NCBI GenBank assembly: GCA_020851885.1
Contig: JADZBW010000076.1
Location: forward strand, 1-6,469
Length of the DNA stretch: 6,469 nt
Origin: Fimbriimonadaceae bacterium
GTDB lineage: Bacteria > Armatimonadota > Fimbriimonadia > Fimbriimonadales > Fimbriimonadaceae
Direction: 5' to 3'
Position 1 is the stretch's first letter; each line of letters starts with the position of its first letter. Of the stretch, positions 1-5,721 are shown piece after piece. The position numbers and the translations under genes were made by a program. The notes beneath the pieces are model-generated. The model saw nothing but the letters and a program-made list of their open reading frames with translations, was not told where the DNA came from and ran no database searches.

Positions 1-825
1 GCAACCACCAGTGTTGCCGATCACGCGCATCTATACGGAGACGGCCTCTTTGAGGGCATCCGCATTTATGGCAGCAAGATATTCAAATTCGATGAGCACC
101 TGAAGCGCCTCTACCACGGGATCGCTTACTTGGGATTTGAGATGCATCTCGGCTACGACGAGCTTCGGTCGATCGTTCTGGACGTCTGCCGCCAGGCGGC
201 CATTACCGATGGTTACATTCGCTTGAACGTGACACGTGGCACTGGCTTGGGTTTGGATCCGAAGAACATCGATCGCACGCCGAACGTGATGGTCATGGTC
301 AATACGCTCGCCCTCTATCCTCCGGAAGCATACGAAACGGGCCTCCATGTGGTGACGAGCTCCTTTCGAGTGATTCCCGCGGACAGCCTGGACCCCCGAG
401 TCAAGTGCATTGGCCGCTATGCAAACAACATTCTTGCCAAGCAGGAAGCCAATCGTGCCAAGGCTGGCGAAGGCTTGATGCTCAACCATCAGGGACAGAT
501 CGCCGAGTGCACCGGCGATAACCTTTTCTTGATTCGCGACGGGATTATCCGAACCCCGCATCCTTCATCAGGAATCTTGCAGGGAATCACCCGCGATACC
601 GCGATCAAGTTGGGTCGAGAGGCGGGCCACGTGGTTGAAGAGACCTTCCTCACTCCAATGGATGTCTACACGGCCGATGAGGCCTTCCTGACGGGAACTG
701 CCGCCGAGGTTATCCCGATGGTCTCGCTGGACGGTCACAAGATCGGGTGTGGAACGCCCGGTCCCATCACCGTCGAGATCATGCGACGATTCCGCGAGCA
801 CACCGCCACCGGCGTTCCATTTTGA
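1..825 (+). CDS. ilvE: Branched-chain amino acid aminotransferase, 5' end missing
   Basis: A PLP-dependent fold-type IV (class IV) aminotransferase. It interconverts leucine, isoleucine and valine with their 2-oxo acids, using glutamate/2-oxoglutarate, in the cytoplasm. The frame is open from base 1, so the start lies outside; 274 residues are visible, and E. coli IlvE has about 309, so some 20-30 N-terminal residues are probably missing. The N-terminal part shows the family signature HLYGDGLFEGIR (visible residues 10-21). The lysine in DPRVKCIGRYANN (codon 403-405, visible residue 135) aligns with the Schiff-base Lys of E. coli IlvE. Further family blocks are IAECTGDNLF, LQGITRD and FLTGTAAEVIP, the last two contributing to phosphate and cofactor binding. 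No frameshift is visible. Its stop overlaps the start of the next gene, so the two are probably co-transcribed and translationally coupled. D-amino acid transaminase and ADC lyase share the fold, but the RYANN and TGTAAEV blocks and the length favour a branched-chain enzyme. Confidence 0.93.
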   Translation, partial: ATTSVADHAHLYGDGLFEGIRIYGSKIFKFDEHLKRLYHGIAYLGFEMHLGYDELRSIVLDVCRQAAITDGYIRLNVTRGTGLGLDPKNIDRTPNVMVMVNTLALYPPEAYETGLHVVTSSFRVIPADSLDPRVKCIGRYANNILAKQEANRAKAGEGLMLNHQGQIAECTGDNLFLIRDGIIRTPHPSSGILQGITRDTAIKLGREAGHVVEETFLTPMDVYTADEAFLTGTAAEVIPMVSLDGHKIGCGTPGPITVEIMRRFREHTATGVPF

Positions 826-1130
826 ATTGCGCCTGCACTGGTTGCGGTCGACAAGCGACTTTTCGAGTGCTCGAAAACGGCGTCGAAGAAAGGCTCTGCC
901 CAACGTGCCTTACGGCGAAATACCGGTCTTTGGGGCTCGACGAGTTCACGAAGCTGCTTTGCCGGAACAAACCGCGAGTCGGCAAGTGTCCACATTGTGG
1001 AACAACCACCCAATCGGCGATTTCGACCGGTTGTGTGGGCTGCCCACTCTGCTATGAGGTGCTTGGCGACGCTGCCTGGCGTCATTTCGGTATAACACGC
1101 GGTAGCTGGCTGCCTCTGAGTTTGGGCTAA
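822..1130 (+). CDS. McsA-like four-CXXC zinc protein without UVR domain
   Basis: I choose the TTG at 822, which overlaps the ilvE stop as TTGA, giving 102 residues. The same frame is open further upstream, but there it runs through conserved ilvE sequence. The product has four CXXC pairs: C5-C8, C26-C29, C56-C59 and C74-C77. The first two sit in a block (CTGCGRQATFRV...RLCPTC) like the N-terminal zinc finger of McsA. The second two (CPHCG, then GCVGCPLCYEVLGD) match the second McsA finger, which typically reads CPxCG...GxxGCxECYxxF. In Firmicutes McsA activates the protein-arginine kinase McsB and helps control CtsR and ClpC. Full McsA has about 180 residues and ends in a UVR helical hairpin; here the protein stops soon after the second finger, so that part is missing. 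No mcsB, ctsR or clpC is in view. Family resemblance is clear, but the function is open. No Shine-Dalgarno is evident, in keeping with coupling to ilvE. Confidence 0.75.
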   Translation: MNCACTGCGRQATFRVLENGVEERLCPTCLTAKYRSLGLDEFTKLLCRNKPRVGKCPHCGTTTQSAISTGCVGCPLCYEVLGDAAWRHFGITRGSWLPLSLG

Positions 1131-1134
1131 AGTT

Positions 1135-1860
1135 ATGGGAATGAACATGAAGATCGGATGGAATGCGGGATTGTTGCTGGTTGTGGCGTTTTCACTCTCG
1201 GCCTGTGGAGGCGGTGGTGGTGGCCAAAGTATCAACAAGCCGCGCCTTCGATACGTCAATGCTTCACCCGACGTGAACCCACTTAGCTTTCTGATCGACG
1301 GAAGCATCAAGACAACTGGAATCGCCTACCTTGGCATTTCCCCGGCATTCGTCGATGAGGACGCTAAAGAATATGACATGGCGGTCCGTGAGGACGGAGA
1401 GTTGTCCGATCTCGATTCGGTGGTTACCGGATTCGAAAATGAGAAGGAGTACCTCGTTTGCGTGGCCGGCCTTAAGAACTTTGGTTCGGAGTTCGTCAAG
1501 CGCCTGCGACTGGTTACTCCGCAGATCGACCTAACGGCCCCGAACGGCAACAAATCGAGAATCTACGTCTTCCATGCCTTTCTGAGGTCTTCTGGTTTGG
1601 ATACGCCGAACATCGACTTGCGAAACCCCGGAGACAATCCTCAATACAAAGTCGAGAACATTGCATTCGCATCGACTGGTAATCTGACCATCGATTCCTC
1701 GACCCAGACGTTTGTCGCGCGCCGCAACGATTCGGAAAGCGTGTATGCCACCCAGACATTCACCTTTGCTCCGGGTGGCATCTATCTCGCCATCGTGGCC
1801 GGCGTCGAAGGCCAGGTCGGGGTGCAGGCTCCAAAAATCGAGTTCATCAAACTCAACTGA
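1135..1860 (+). CDS. DUF4397-type lipoprotein
   Basis: A 241-residue exported protein. Residues 1-24 form a type II (lipoprotein) signal peptide: a short N-region with Lys6, a hydrophobic core (LLLVVAF) and the lipobox LSAC ending at Cys24. A run of six glycines follows as a flexible linker. No Asp follows the lipidated Cys. The mature part begins with RLRYVNASPDVNPLSFLIDG (about 37-56), typical of DUF4397, a beta-rich surface domain with a conserved (V/N)ASPD motif. A second, weaker repeat seems to begin at SRIYVFHAF (about 141) and runs to the C terminus. The molecular role of DUF4397 is unknown. ATG codons occur at residues 1, 3 and 5 and none has a clear ribosome binding site. Because the gene starts 4 bp after the McsA-like gene it probably belongs to the same transcript, although a TATAAC at 1091-1096 without a well-spaced -35 could be a weak internal promoter. 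Confidence 0.85.
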   Translation: MGMNMKIGWNAGLLLVVAFSLSACGGGGGGQSINKPRLRYVNASPDVNPLSFLIDGSIKTTGIAYLGISPAFVDEDAKEYDMAVREDGELSDLDSVVTGFENEKEYLVCVAGLKNFGSEFVKRLRLVTPQIDLTAPNGNKSRIYVFHAFLRSSGLDTPNIDLRNPGDNPQYKVENIAFASTGNLTIDSSTQTFVARRNDSESVYATQTFTFAPGGIYLAIVAGVEGQVGVQAPKIEFIKLN

Positions 1861-1994
1861 AGTCTCCAGGCGAGCTCGCGTGAGTGAATCTCGAAACGTC
1901 GCGTATCTTCCTTGAAGTTGCCGCGCAAATTTGTCAGCGCGAGTGTTAAACTAGCTACCCGCGCATCTTTTGGAGGATCGCGCCCGTCTTCTCT

Positions 1995-2540
1995 ATGCCT
2001 AATGACGCAATGCGAGACACGTTGGCCGAAAAGCGCTGGCTCACCGCCCTTGCCAAGGGTGATCCGCAAGCACTTGGAGGACTGTACGAGATGTACGGTG
2101 AACGGATATTCCGTTACACGCTTCGCATGCTCGGCAACCGCACGGATGCGGAAGACGCAACCGCAGAGACGTTCCTGCGGGTACTTCGCCGATCGGCGGA
2201 GTTGCGCGCCGACGGCGCCTTTAGGACATGGCTCTTCCGGATTGCCCGGAATCTATGCATCGACAAAATGCGGCAGCACAAACTTATGGAATTGCCGTCC
2301 GACGCCCATTATTCAGGTTCCGAGGAGCGTGCCACTTTGCGGGTGACCGTACACCAAGCCCTTGCGGATCTGCCGATAGAATATAGAGAACCGCTCGTCC
2401 TCTGCGATTTAGAGGATATGGCGGCGCGAGAAGCGGCGGAGATTTTGAAAATAAGCGTTCCTGCGCTTAAATCAAGGTTATACAGAGGACGTAGAGCCCT
2501 CCGCGACAAGCTGGGTGGAACCCTGGAGCGAACGTCTTGA
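1995..2540 (+). CDS. ECF-family RNA polymerase sigma factor
   Basis: A 181-residue sigma-70 family protein with only regions 2 and 4, the layout of extracytoplasmic-function (group 4) sigma factors. Region 2 covers about residues 27-96 and includes the core-binding motif DAEDATAETFLRV (51-63) and the region 2.3/2.4 stretch FRTWLFRIARNLCIDKMRQ, which melts and reads the -10. Region 4 covers about 117-171 with ALADLPIEYREPLVL and a helix-turn-helix (AAREAAEILKISVPALKSRL) that reads the -35. The linker is short (about 97-116), and no C-terminal extension is present. The ATG at 1995 is the best start; a GGAGG lies at 1972-1976 but is about 18 bases upstream, too far for ordinary spacing. The 134 bp before it show no terminator for the upstream operon and no convincing promoter, only small palindromes such as the one at 1870-1879. 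The stop overlaps the next gene, its probable anti-sigma partner. The target regulon cannot be told from sequence. Confidence 0.93.
   Translation: MPNDAMRDTLAEKRWLTALAKGDPQALGGLYEMYGERIFRYTLRMLGNRTDAEDATAETFLRVLRRSAELRADGAFRTWLFRIARNLCIDKMRQHKLMELPSDAHYSGSEERATLRVTVHQALADLPIEYREPLVLCDLEDMAAREAAEILKISVPALKSRLYRGRRALRDKLGGTLERTS
2524..2527 (+). promoter_or_regulatory. Shine-Dalgarno (GGAG) deciding the TTG start at 2537
   Basis: GGAG lies inside the last codons of the sigma factor gene, 9 bases before the TTG at 2537. This normal spacing supports TTG as the real start of the small downstream gene and suggests that ribosomes finishing the sigma gene reinitiate there. Confidence 0.55.
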
Positions 2541-2824
2541 ACAACGTACTTTACAACAAACTCGTCGATCTGTACGCGGGCCGAGAATTGCCCGCCGAAC
2601 TTGAAGAGCAAATGGAGTTGGCCGCCGAGCAAGATGCGGCACTCAAGCGCGAAATGTCATCGATGCGAAACGTCGTGGATACCCTGCATCAAATGGACAG
2701 CCCCGAGTACACCGAGGAATCCTACCAGCGTATCTTGATGAAGCTTTACGCCAGGGGCGCGGAGATTCAGACCCAAAGCCCCGAGCCATCCCACTTTCAG
2801 TATCACCTGCCTTTGCAAGGGTGA
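2537..2824 (+). CDS. Small soluble protein, probable anti-sigma factor
   Basis: A 95-residue protein starting at TTG, overlapping the sigma factor stop as TTGA. Position and coupling are those of an ECF anti-sigma factor. The N-terminal 50 residues (YNKLVDLYAGRELPAELEEQ..., then AALKREMSSMRNVVDTL) look like the short helices of an anti-sigma domain, where a phrase such as 'LYLDGELPEEE' precedes the zinc-finger helix. However, there is no cysteine anywhere and no HxxxCxxC motif, so it would be a zinc-free version. No membrane segment is present, so it should stay in the cytoplasm. The central part (ESYQRILMKLYARG, about 61-74) is a likely amphipathic helix and the last 20 residues, rich in Pro, Gln and Ser, look disordered. 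Most ECF anti-sigma factors are longer and have a membrane segment plus a sensor domain; this one has neither. The gene is very likely real; the function is inferred from context. Confidence 0.7.
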   Translation: MNNVLYNKLVDLYAGRELPAELEEQMELAAEQDAALKREMSSMRNVVDTLHQMDSPEYTEESYQRILMKLYARGAEIQTQSPEPSHFQYHLPLQG

Positions 2825-2855
2825 TCGAAAACAATCGGCATCCTGATGAGGCCGG

Positions 2856-2905
2856 GCTGAAAACCGAGGCACGCCGACGCGGTCCGGTTTTCGGTCGAGG
2901 CCTCG
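2856..2905. repeat. Inverted repeat and palindrome in the dnaN upstream region
   Basis: GAAAACCG (2859-2866) pairs with CGGTTTTC (2885-2892). With wobble pairs it extends to 2856-2866 / 2885-2895, about 11 pairs around an 18-base loop. It is immediately followed by a perfect 10-bp palindrome, CGAGGCCTCG (2896-2905). An alternative 6-bp pairing of CGAGGC (2865-2870) with GCCTCG (2900-2905) would exclude the first hairpin. There is no T-run after either structure, so it is a poor intrinsic terminator. It could be a transcript structure or a protein-binding site between the sigma operon and dnaN. The weak -10-like CACAAT at 2914-2919 has no good -35. Confidence 0.35.
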
Positions 2906-2937
2906 CTGGGTGTCACAATGAGAAAACGTAAAAGACT

Positions 2938-4041
2938 ATGAAGCTGGACTGCCCAAGAAGAGAATTCAACGATGCTGTAGCAAGCGCTGCTGCCGCTTCG
3001 AGCGTTCGCACGTCGGTGAACATCCTTCAGTATTTGAAGGTCGATGCCACAGACGCGGGGATTCGCGTCCTCGGGTGTGACGGCGAAATGTGGGTCGAGC
3101 GAAATGTGGCCTGCATGGTTTCAGAATCCGGCGCGGTGTGTCTGCAAGCCGGACTTCTTGCTCAGCTCGTCGGCTCCATGCCGGATGGTGATCTTCAACT
3201 GCATACGTTGGACGGCCATGGCGCGCTTCTCAAGCAGGGTGCATCGGAATATCGCCTGCAGACACTCGACGCATCGGATTTCCCCGAGCCTCCGAACTAC
3301 GGTGGCGAAGGTGAGCTGACGTTGCCAATGAAGACCCTCCGTGAAGCCGTGGACTCGGTGATTTATGCGGTTTCTACCGACACGCACCGCCAAATATTGA
3401 CCGGCGTTCTGTTCTCGTATGACGGAAGCACGCTCACTCTGGTCGCGACGGATACTCACCGGCTCGCCGTCAAGAAGCTCGACCAGCCTGGAATCGGCAG
3501 TGGGATCACCGCCGTCATCCCAGAAAAGGCCCTGAAGGCGATCAAGGCCCTGCCTGTGCCCGACGAAGACCAAGTCACTATTCGATTCGGTGGCGGCCGC
3601 CTTGGAGTCGAGGCGGGCGGCGCCAAGGTTGTGTCTCAGCTCTTGGCCGGCGCCTACCCCAACTGGGAGCGAGTCGTGCCCAACGAATCCACCCGCACGT
3701 GGAGCGTCGAGGTCGATCAGCTTGCCGAGAAAGTCAAGCGAACGATGATCCTCGCCCGCGACAATGCCAATCGCGTTCGCTTCCGAGGCTCCGAAGATCA
3801 GATTTTGCTCGCCGCCCGGTCCGAAGAAAAAGGTGAAGCCAAGGAAGAAGTTCCGATGATTGCCGACAACGGCGATGTCGAGATTGCTTTCAACGGCAAG
3901 TATGTGCAGGACGCACTCTCGCAAATGAGGGGACCTGGGGTGAAGATCGAGATGACCGAGAGTTCGAGACCGGCCATTTTCCGACCAGCCGACGCCGAGA
4001 ACGACTACTTCTGCGTCATCATGCCAATGGCGCTCGCTTAA
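2938..4041 (+). CDS. dnaN: DNA polymerase III beta subunit (sliding clamp)
   Basis: The beta clamp is a ring-shaped dimer that encircles DNA and tethers DNA polymerase III and other replication and repair proteins. The 367 residues match the family length (E. coli 366). Three repeated clamp domains are expected at about 1-118, 125-245 and 250-367. Recognisable blocks are TDTHRLAVKKL (171-181; E. coli has TDGHRLA), AYPNWERVVP (239-248; E. coli FPDYRRVLP), RDNANRVRF (274-282), SRPAIFRP (343-350) and the C-terminal VIMPMALA (360-367). The His-Arg-Leu block, the YPNW loop and the MPM tail line the hydrophobic pocket that binds clamp-binding motifs of partners. There is an insertion rich in Lys and Glu (EEKGEAKEE, 296-304), as seen in a number of bacterial clamps. 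The ATG at 2938 starts directly with the conserved N terminus. No dnaA, recF or gyrB is adjacent, unlike the common dnaA-dnaN-recF order. A strong terminator follows, so the gene probably forms its own unit. Confidence 0.97.
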   Translation: MKLDCPRREFNDAVASAAAASSVRTSVNILQYLKVDATDAGIRVLGCDGEMWVERNVACMVSESGAVCLQAGLLAQLVGSMPDGDLQLHTLDGHGALLKQGASEYRLQTLDASDFPEPPNYGGEGELTLPMKTLREAVDSVIYAVSTDTHRQILTGVLFSYDGSTLTLVATDTHRLAVKKLDQPGIGSGITAVIPEKALKAIKALPVPDEDQVTIRFGGGRLGVEAGGAKVVSQLLAGAYPNWERVVPNESTRTWSVEVDQLAEKVKRTMILARDNANRVRFRGSEDQILLAARSEEKGEAKEEVPMIADNGDVEIAFNGKYVQDALSQMRGPGVKIEMTESSRPAIFRPADAENDYFCVIMPMALA

Positions 4042-4056
4042 GTACAATCTCGCAAT

Positions 4057-4083
4057 GCCCAGTCCATCTGACTGGGCTTTTCT
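4057..4083 (+). terminator. Intrinsic terminator after dnaN
   Basis: GCCCAGTC (4057-4064) and GACTGGGC (4070-4077) form a perfect 8-bp GC-rich stem with a 5-base loop (CATCT), followed by TTTTCT (4078-4083). It begins 15 bp after the dnaN stop. It ends 9 bp before the stop of the convergent MerC-like gene. Read on the minus strand it lacks a T-run after the stem, so it should act mainly on dnaN transcription. Confidence 0.9.
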
Positions 4084-4092
4084 ATGGCCAAC

Positions 4093-4524
4093 CTATTCGC
4101 CGGAAGCGCAGTGCTTGCACCCACAGGCGCGTTGGAGCCTGCTGTTCAGCACATGGAAGAGCACGAAGCATAGGCCACCGCCGACCGAAAAGAATGTGCT
4201 GACGACTTCCTCGATATCCAGACCATGGCCCGTTCCGCTGTGCTCGTGCCGAAAGACGAAGTGGCCCAAGACCACCATGAAGAGGCCCAGGGCAAAGACC
4301 ATCGCAGGGCGATACGAATGATGTCGCCGCATCCCATGAAAAATGGCGATGATGGCGATGATCACGGCGATCGCCAAAAATGCGACATCGGCGAGCAAGC
4401 TGCCCATGAAACCGAACCCTGCGAAGGAAAGCAATCCAAGGGCCACGCCCGTCAACAAACAGTGGACGGCACAGATGGCGCTGGCATAGGTTCCCAGGCG
4501 ATCAAAGTTCAAGCTCTTGAGCAT
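4093..4524 (-). CDS. MerC-domain integral membrane protein
   Basis: A 143-residue inner-membrane protein with four predicted hydrophobic segments at about 13-33, 43-63, 73-91 and 106-126. The first carries C18-x3-C22 in ICAVHCLLTGVALGLLS, the paired-cysteine signature of MerC-domain proteins. Histidines occur between segments (HGMRRHHS at 63-70; HFVFRHEHSGTGH at 88-100), and there is a FHVLNSRL block near the end of segment 4. The C-terminal tail has a CGCKHC motif (134-139). MerC of mercury operons takes up Hg(II), but the wider family is found without other mer genes and its substrate is mostly unknown. I choose the ATG at 4524; the frame is open to a GTG at 4584, but that would overlap the end of the upstream gene and add 20 residues that do not look like the family. 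No merA, merR or merP is in view. A -10-like element just upstream suggests its own, possibly leaderless, transcript. Confidence 0.85.
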   Translation of the reverse strand: MLKSLNFDRLGTYASAICAVHCLLTGVALGLLSFAGFGFMGSLLADVAFLAIAVIIAIIAIFHGMRRHHSYRPAMVFALGLFMVVLGHFVFRHEHSGTGHGLDIEEVVSTFFSVGGGLCFVLFHVLNSRLQRACGCKHCASGE

Positions 4525-4530
4525 GCCCGG

Positions 4531-4550
4531 ATAATATACCCCAGGGGGGT
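4531..4550 (-). promoter_or_regulatory. Putative -10 element and C/G-tract palindrome upstream of the MerC-like gene
   Basis: On the minus strand the gap before the MerC-like gene reads TATATTAT from 4538 down to 4531. Taking TATTAT (4536-4531) as the -10, the expected +1 falls on or next to the A of the ATG at 4524, and no Shine-Dalgarno is present, which suggests a leaderless transcript. Directly beside it, on the plus strand, is CCCCAGGGG (4539-4547), flanked as TATACCCCAGGGGGGT. This resembles the A/T-flanked C-tract/G-tract operators of CsoR/RcnR-family metal sensors. No clear -35 is visible, so an activator or other factor may be needed. The operator reading is tentative. Confidence 0.35.
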
Positions 4551-4573
4551 GGCCTATCCCTGCTTGATCGGGA

Positions 4574-5683
4574 CTACCAACCACGTTGATACTGTTTGGG
4601 AGCTTCGATTTTCGAACCTAAAATCGATGCCGCGCGCCGTGGCCAATAGGGGTCTCGGAGTGACTCGCGCGCTAGAAGGACCATATCCGCCTTGCCCATG
4701 CCAATGATCTCTGCCGCCTGCAAGGGATCGGTGATGAGGCCCACCGCTGCGGTGGGAATTCCAGCTTCCTTTCTAACTCGCTCGGCAAATGGAACCTGGT
4801 AGCCAGGTCCGACAGGAATTTGTGCCGCCGCGATATTTCCGCCAGACGAAACATCGATTAGGTCGACGCCAAGCTCTCGCGCGATTGCCGAAATGGCGAC
4901 CGAATCCTCGATAGTCCAACCGTCGTCGACCCAATCCGTCGCGGAAACTCGGAGGAAGATCGGAAGCTCCTTGGGCCAAACACGACGAACCGCCACGATC
5001 ACTTCCCTAATGAGACGGGTGCGCTTTTCGAAACTGCCCCCAAAGGCGTCGGTTCGCAGGTTCGATCGCGGCGAACAGAATTGGTGGAGCAAATAGCCGT
5101 GTGCCGCGTGAACCTCGACGGCCTTAAAACCGGCCTGCAGCGATCGCTTGGCCGCATCGGCAAACATCGCGATGATTCGTTGGATGTCCTCCAAATCCAT
5201 CTCTCGGGGGACTCGGAAGCCATCTCCAAACGCAACGGGGCTTGGTCCAATGAGGTCCCAATCGAGATCAGTCAACGGTCCTCCCCCCTTCCAGGGGGCG
5301 GAGGTCCCTGCCTTTCGACCAGCGTGAGCCAGTTGCATAACGGGCACTGCGCCTTGCTCGCTGATGAATGCGGCAATGCCCGACCAGGCCTCCGCCTGCT
5401 CATCATTCCAAATCCCGGTATCGGCGGGAGAAATCCTCCCCTCTGGCGACACCGACGTGGCCTCGGCGACCACCACCCCCGCTCCGCCCACCGCTCGACT
5501 ACCCAGATGCACCATGTGCCAGGCATTCGGGATTCCAACTTGTGCGGAATACATGCACATTGGGGAAACGCCAATGCGGTTTCTGATCGTAACTTGACGT
5601 AAGGTTAGCGGACTGAAGAGGTTCGGCTCGGAAGGAAATTCACTCATCGTGCACATCGACGCAGTCAGGGACGCTTGGAACAT
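4574..5683 (-). CDS. Old yellow enzyme family NAD(P)H:flavin oxidoreductase (YqjM/NamA class)
   Basis: An FMN-dependent TIM-barrel ene-reductase that uses NAD(P)H to reduce activated C=C bonds and related electrophiles in the cytoplasm. It aligns along its whole length with Bacillus YqjM. SPMCMYS (40-46) holds C43 and Y45, equivalent to the redox-tuning Cys26 and Tyr28. QLAHAGRKA (117-125) follows. VHAAHGYLLHQF (191-202) has H192 and H195, matching His164/His167 that bind the substrate carbonyl, and Y197. Later come SNLRTDAFGGS (207-217), LRVSATDW (244-251) and the FMN-phosphate region AAVGLIT...LLARESLRDP. The C-terminal QYQRGW includes R367, equivalent to YqjM Arg336, which reaches into the neighbouring subunit, so an oligomer of that type is expected. 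The start at 5683 gives 369 residues and has AAAGGAG 12 bases upstream. ATGs at 5656 and 5647 are alternatives, and the last (357 residues) fits YqjM length (338) better. An ArsR regulator is divergent, suggesting inducible control. Confidence 0.93.
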   Translation of the reverse strand: MFQASLTASMCTMSEFPSEPNLFSPLTLRQVTIRNRIGVSPMCMYSAQVGIPNAWHMVHLGSRAVGGAGVVVAEATSVSPEGRISPADTGIWNDEQAEAWSGIAAFISEQGAVPVMQLAHAGRKAGTSAPWKGGGPLTDLDWDLIGPSPVAFGDGFRVPREMDLEDIQRIIAMFADAAKRSLQAGFKAVEVHAAHGYLLHQFCSPRSNLRTDAFGGSFEKRTRLIREVIVAVRRVWPKELPIFLRVSATDWVDDGWTIEDSVAISAIARELGVDLIDVSSGGNIAAAQIPVGPGYQVPFAERVRKEAGIPTAAVGLITDPLQAAEIIGMGKADMVLLARESLRDPYWPRRAASILGSKIEAPKQYQRGW

Positions 5684-5721
5684 ACCTCAGCCAGGCTCCT
5701 TTGTTCCATAATTCTCGAACG
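5676..5721. promoter_or_regulatory. Shared divergent promoter/operator region of arsR and the flavin oxidoreductase
   Basis: TGGAACA (5676-5682) and TGTTCCA (5702-5708) form a perfect 7-bp inverted repeat centred on 5692. Nested inside is AGCCAGGCT (5689-5697), an odd palindrome centred on 5693. CATAAT at 5707-5712 could be a -10 for the arsR gene, with +1 near 5719, only about 3 bases before its ATG at 5722. On the other strand AATTAT (5713-5708) could be the -10 of the oxidoreductase. No good -35 is seen for either. The symmetry makes this the obvious site for self-regulation by the ArsR protein, but it does not match the classical SmtB/ArsR operator consensus. Confidence 0.4.
5696..5702 (-). 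promoter_or_regulatory. Shine-Dalgarno favouring the 5683 start of the flavin oxidoreductase
   Basis: The minus strand reads AAAGGAG from 5702 to 5696, 12 bases before the ATG at 5683. It is one of the strongest Shine-Dalgarno matches in the window. If it is used, the protein has 12 residues more than with the start at 5647. Its overlap with the putative operator leaves room for doubt. Confidence 0.45.

Noticed and set aside
31..561. 176-residue open frame on the minus strand
   Set aside because: It lies opposite conserved ilvE sequence and has no recognisable domain.
735..1310. 191-residue open frame on the minus strand
   Set aside because: It crosses three plus-strand genes with recognisable motifs and has a low-complexity proline run that mirrors the glycine run of the lipoprotein.
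1870..1879. Palindrome GCGAGCTCGC after the lipoprotein gene as a terminator
   Set aside because: It has no loop bases and no T-run after it; the other stem nearby (1922-1926 / 1937-1941) is only 5 bp and also lacks a T-run.
1972..1976. GGAGG as ribosome binding site of the sigma factor
   Set aside because: It is 18 bases from the ATG at 1995, and no in-frame start codon lies at proper spacing.
3121..4047. 308-residue open frame on the minus strand
   Set aside because: It lies opposite dnaN, which has full-length family similarity; the minus-strand translation shows no family motif and comes from the codon bias of dnaN.
4053..4083. Terminator hairpin acting for the MerC-like gene too
   Set aside because: On the minus strand the stem is followed by ATTGCG, not a T-run, so two-way action is not supported.
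4225..4707. 160-residue open frame on the plus strand, rich in Asp, His and Lys
   Set aside because: It is antisense to the MerC-like gene and the end of the flavin oxidoreductase; its composition is that of reversed hydrophobic codons.
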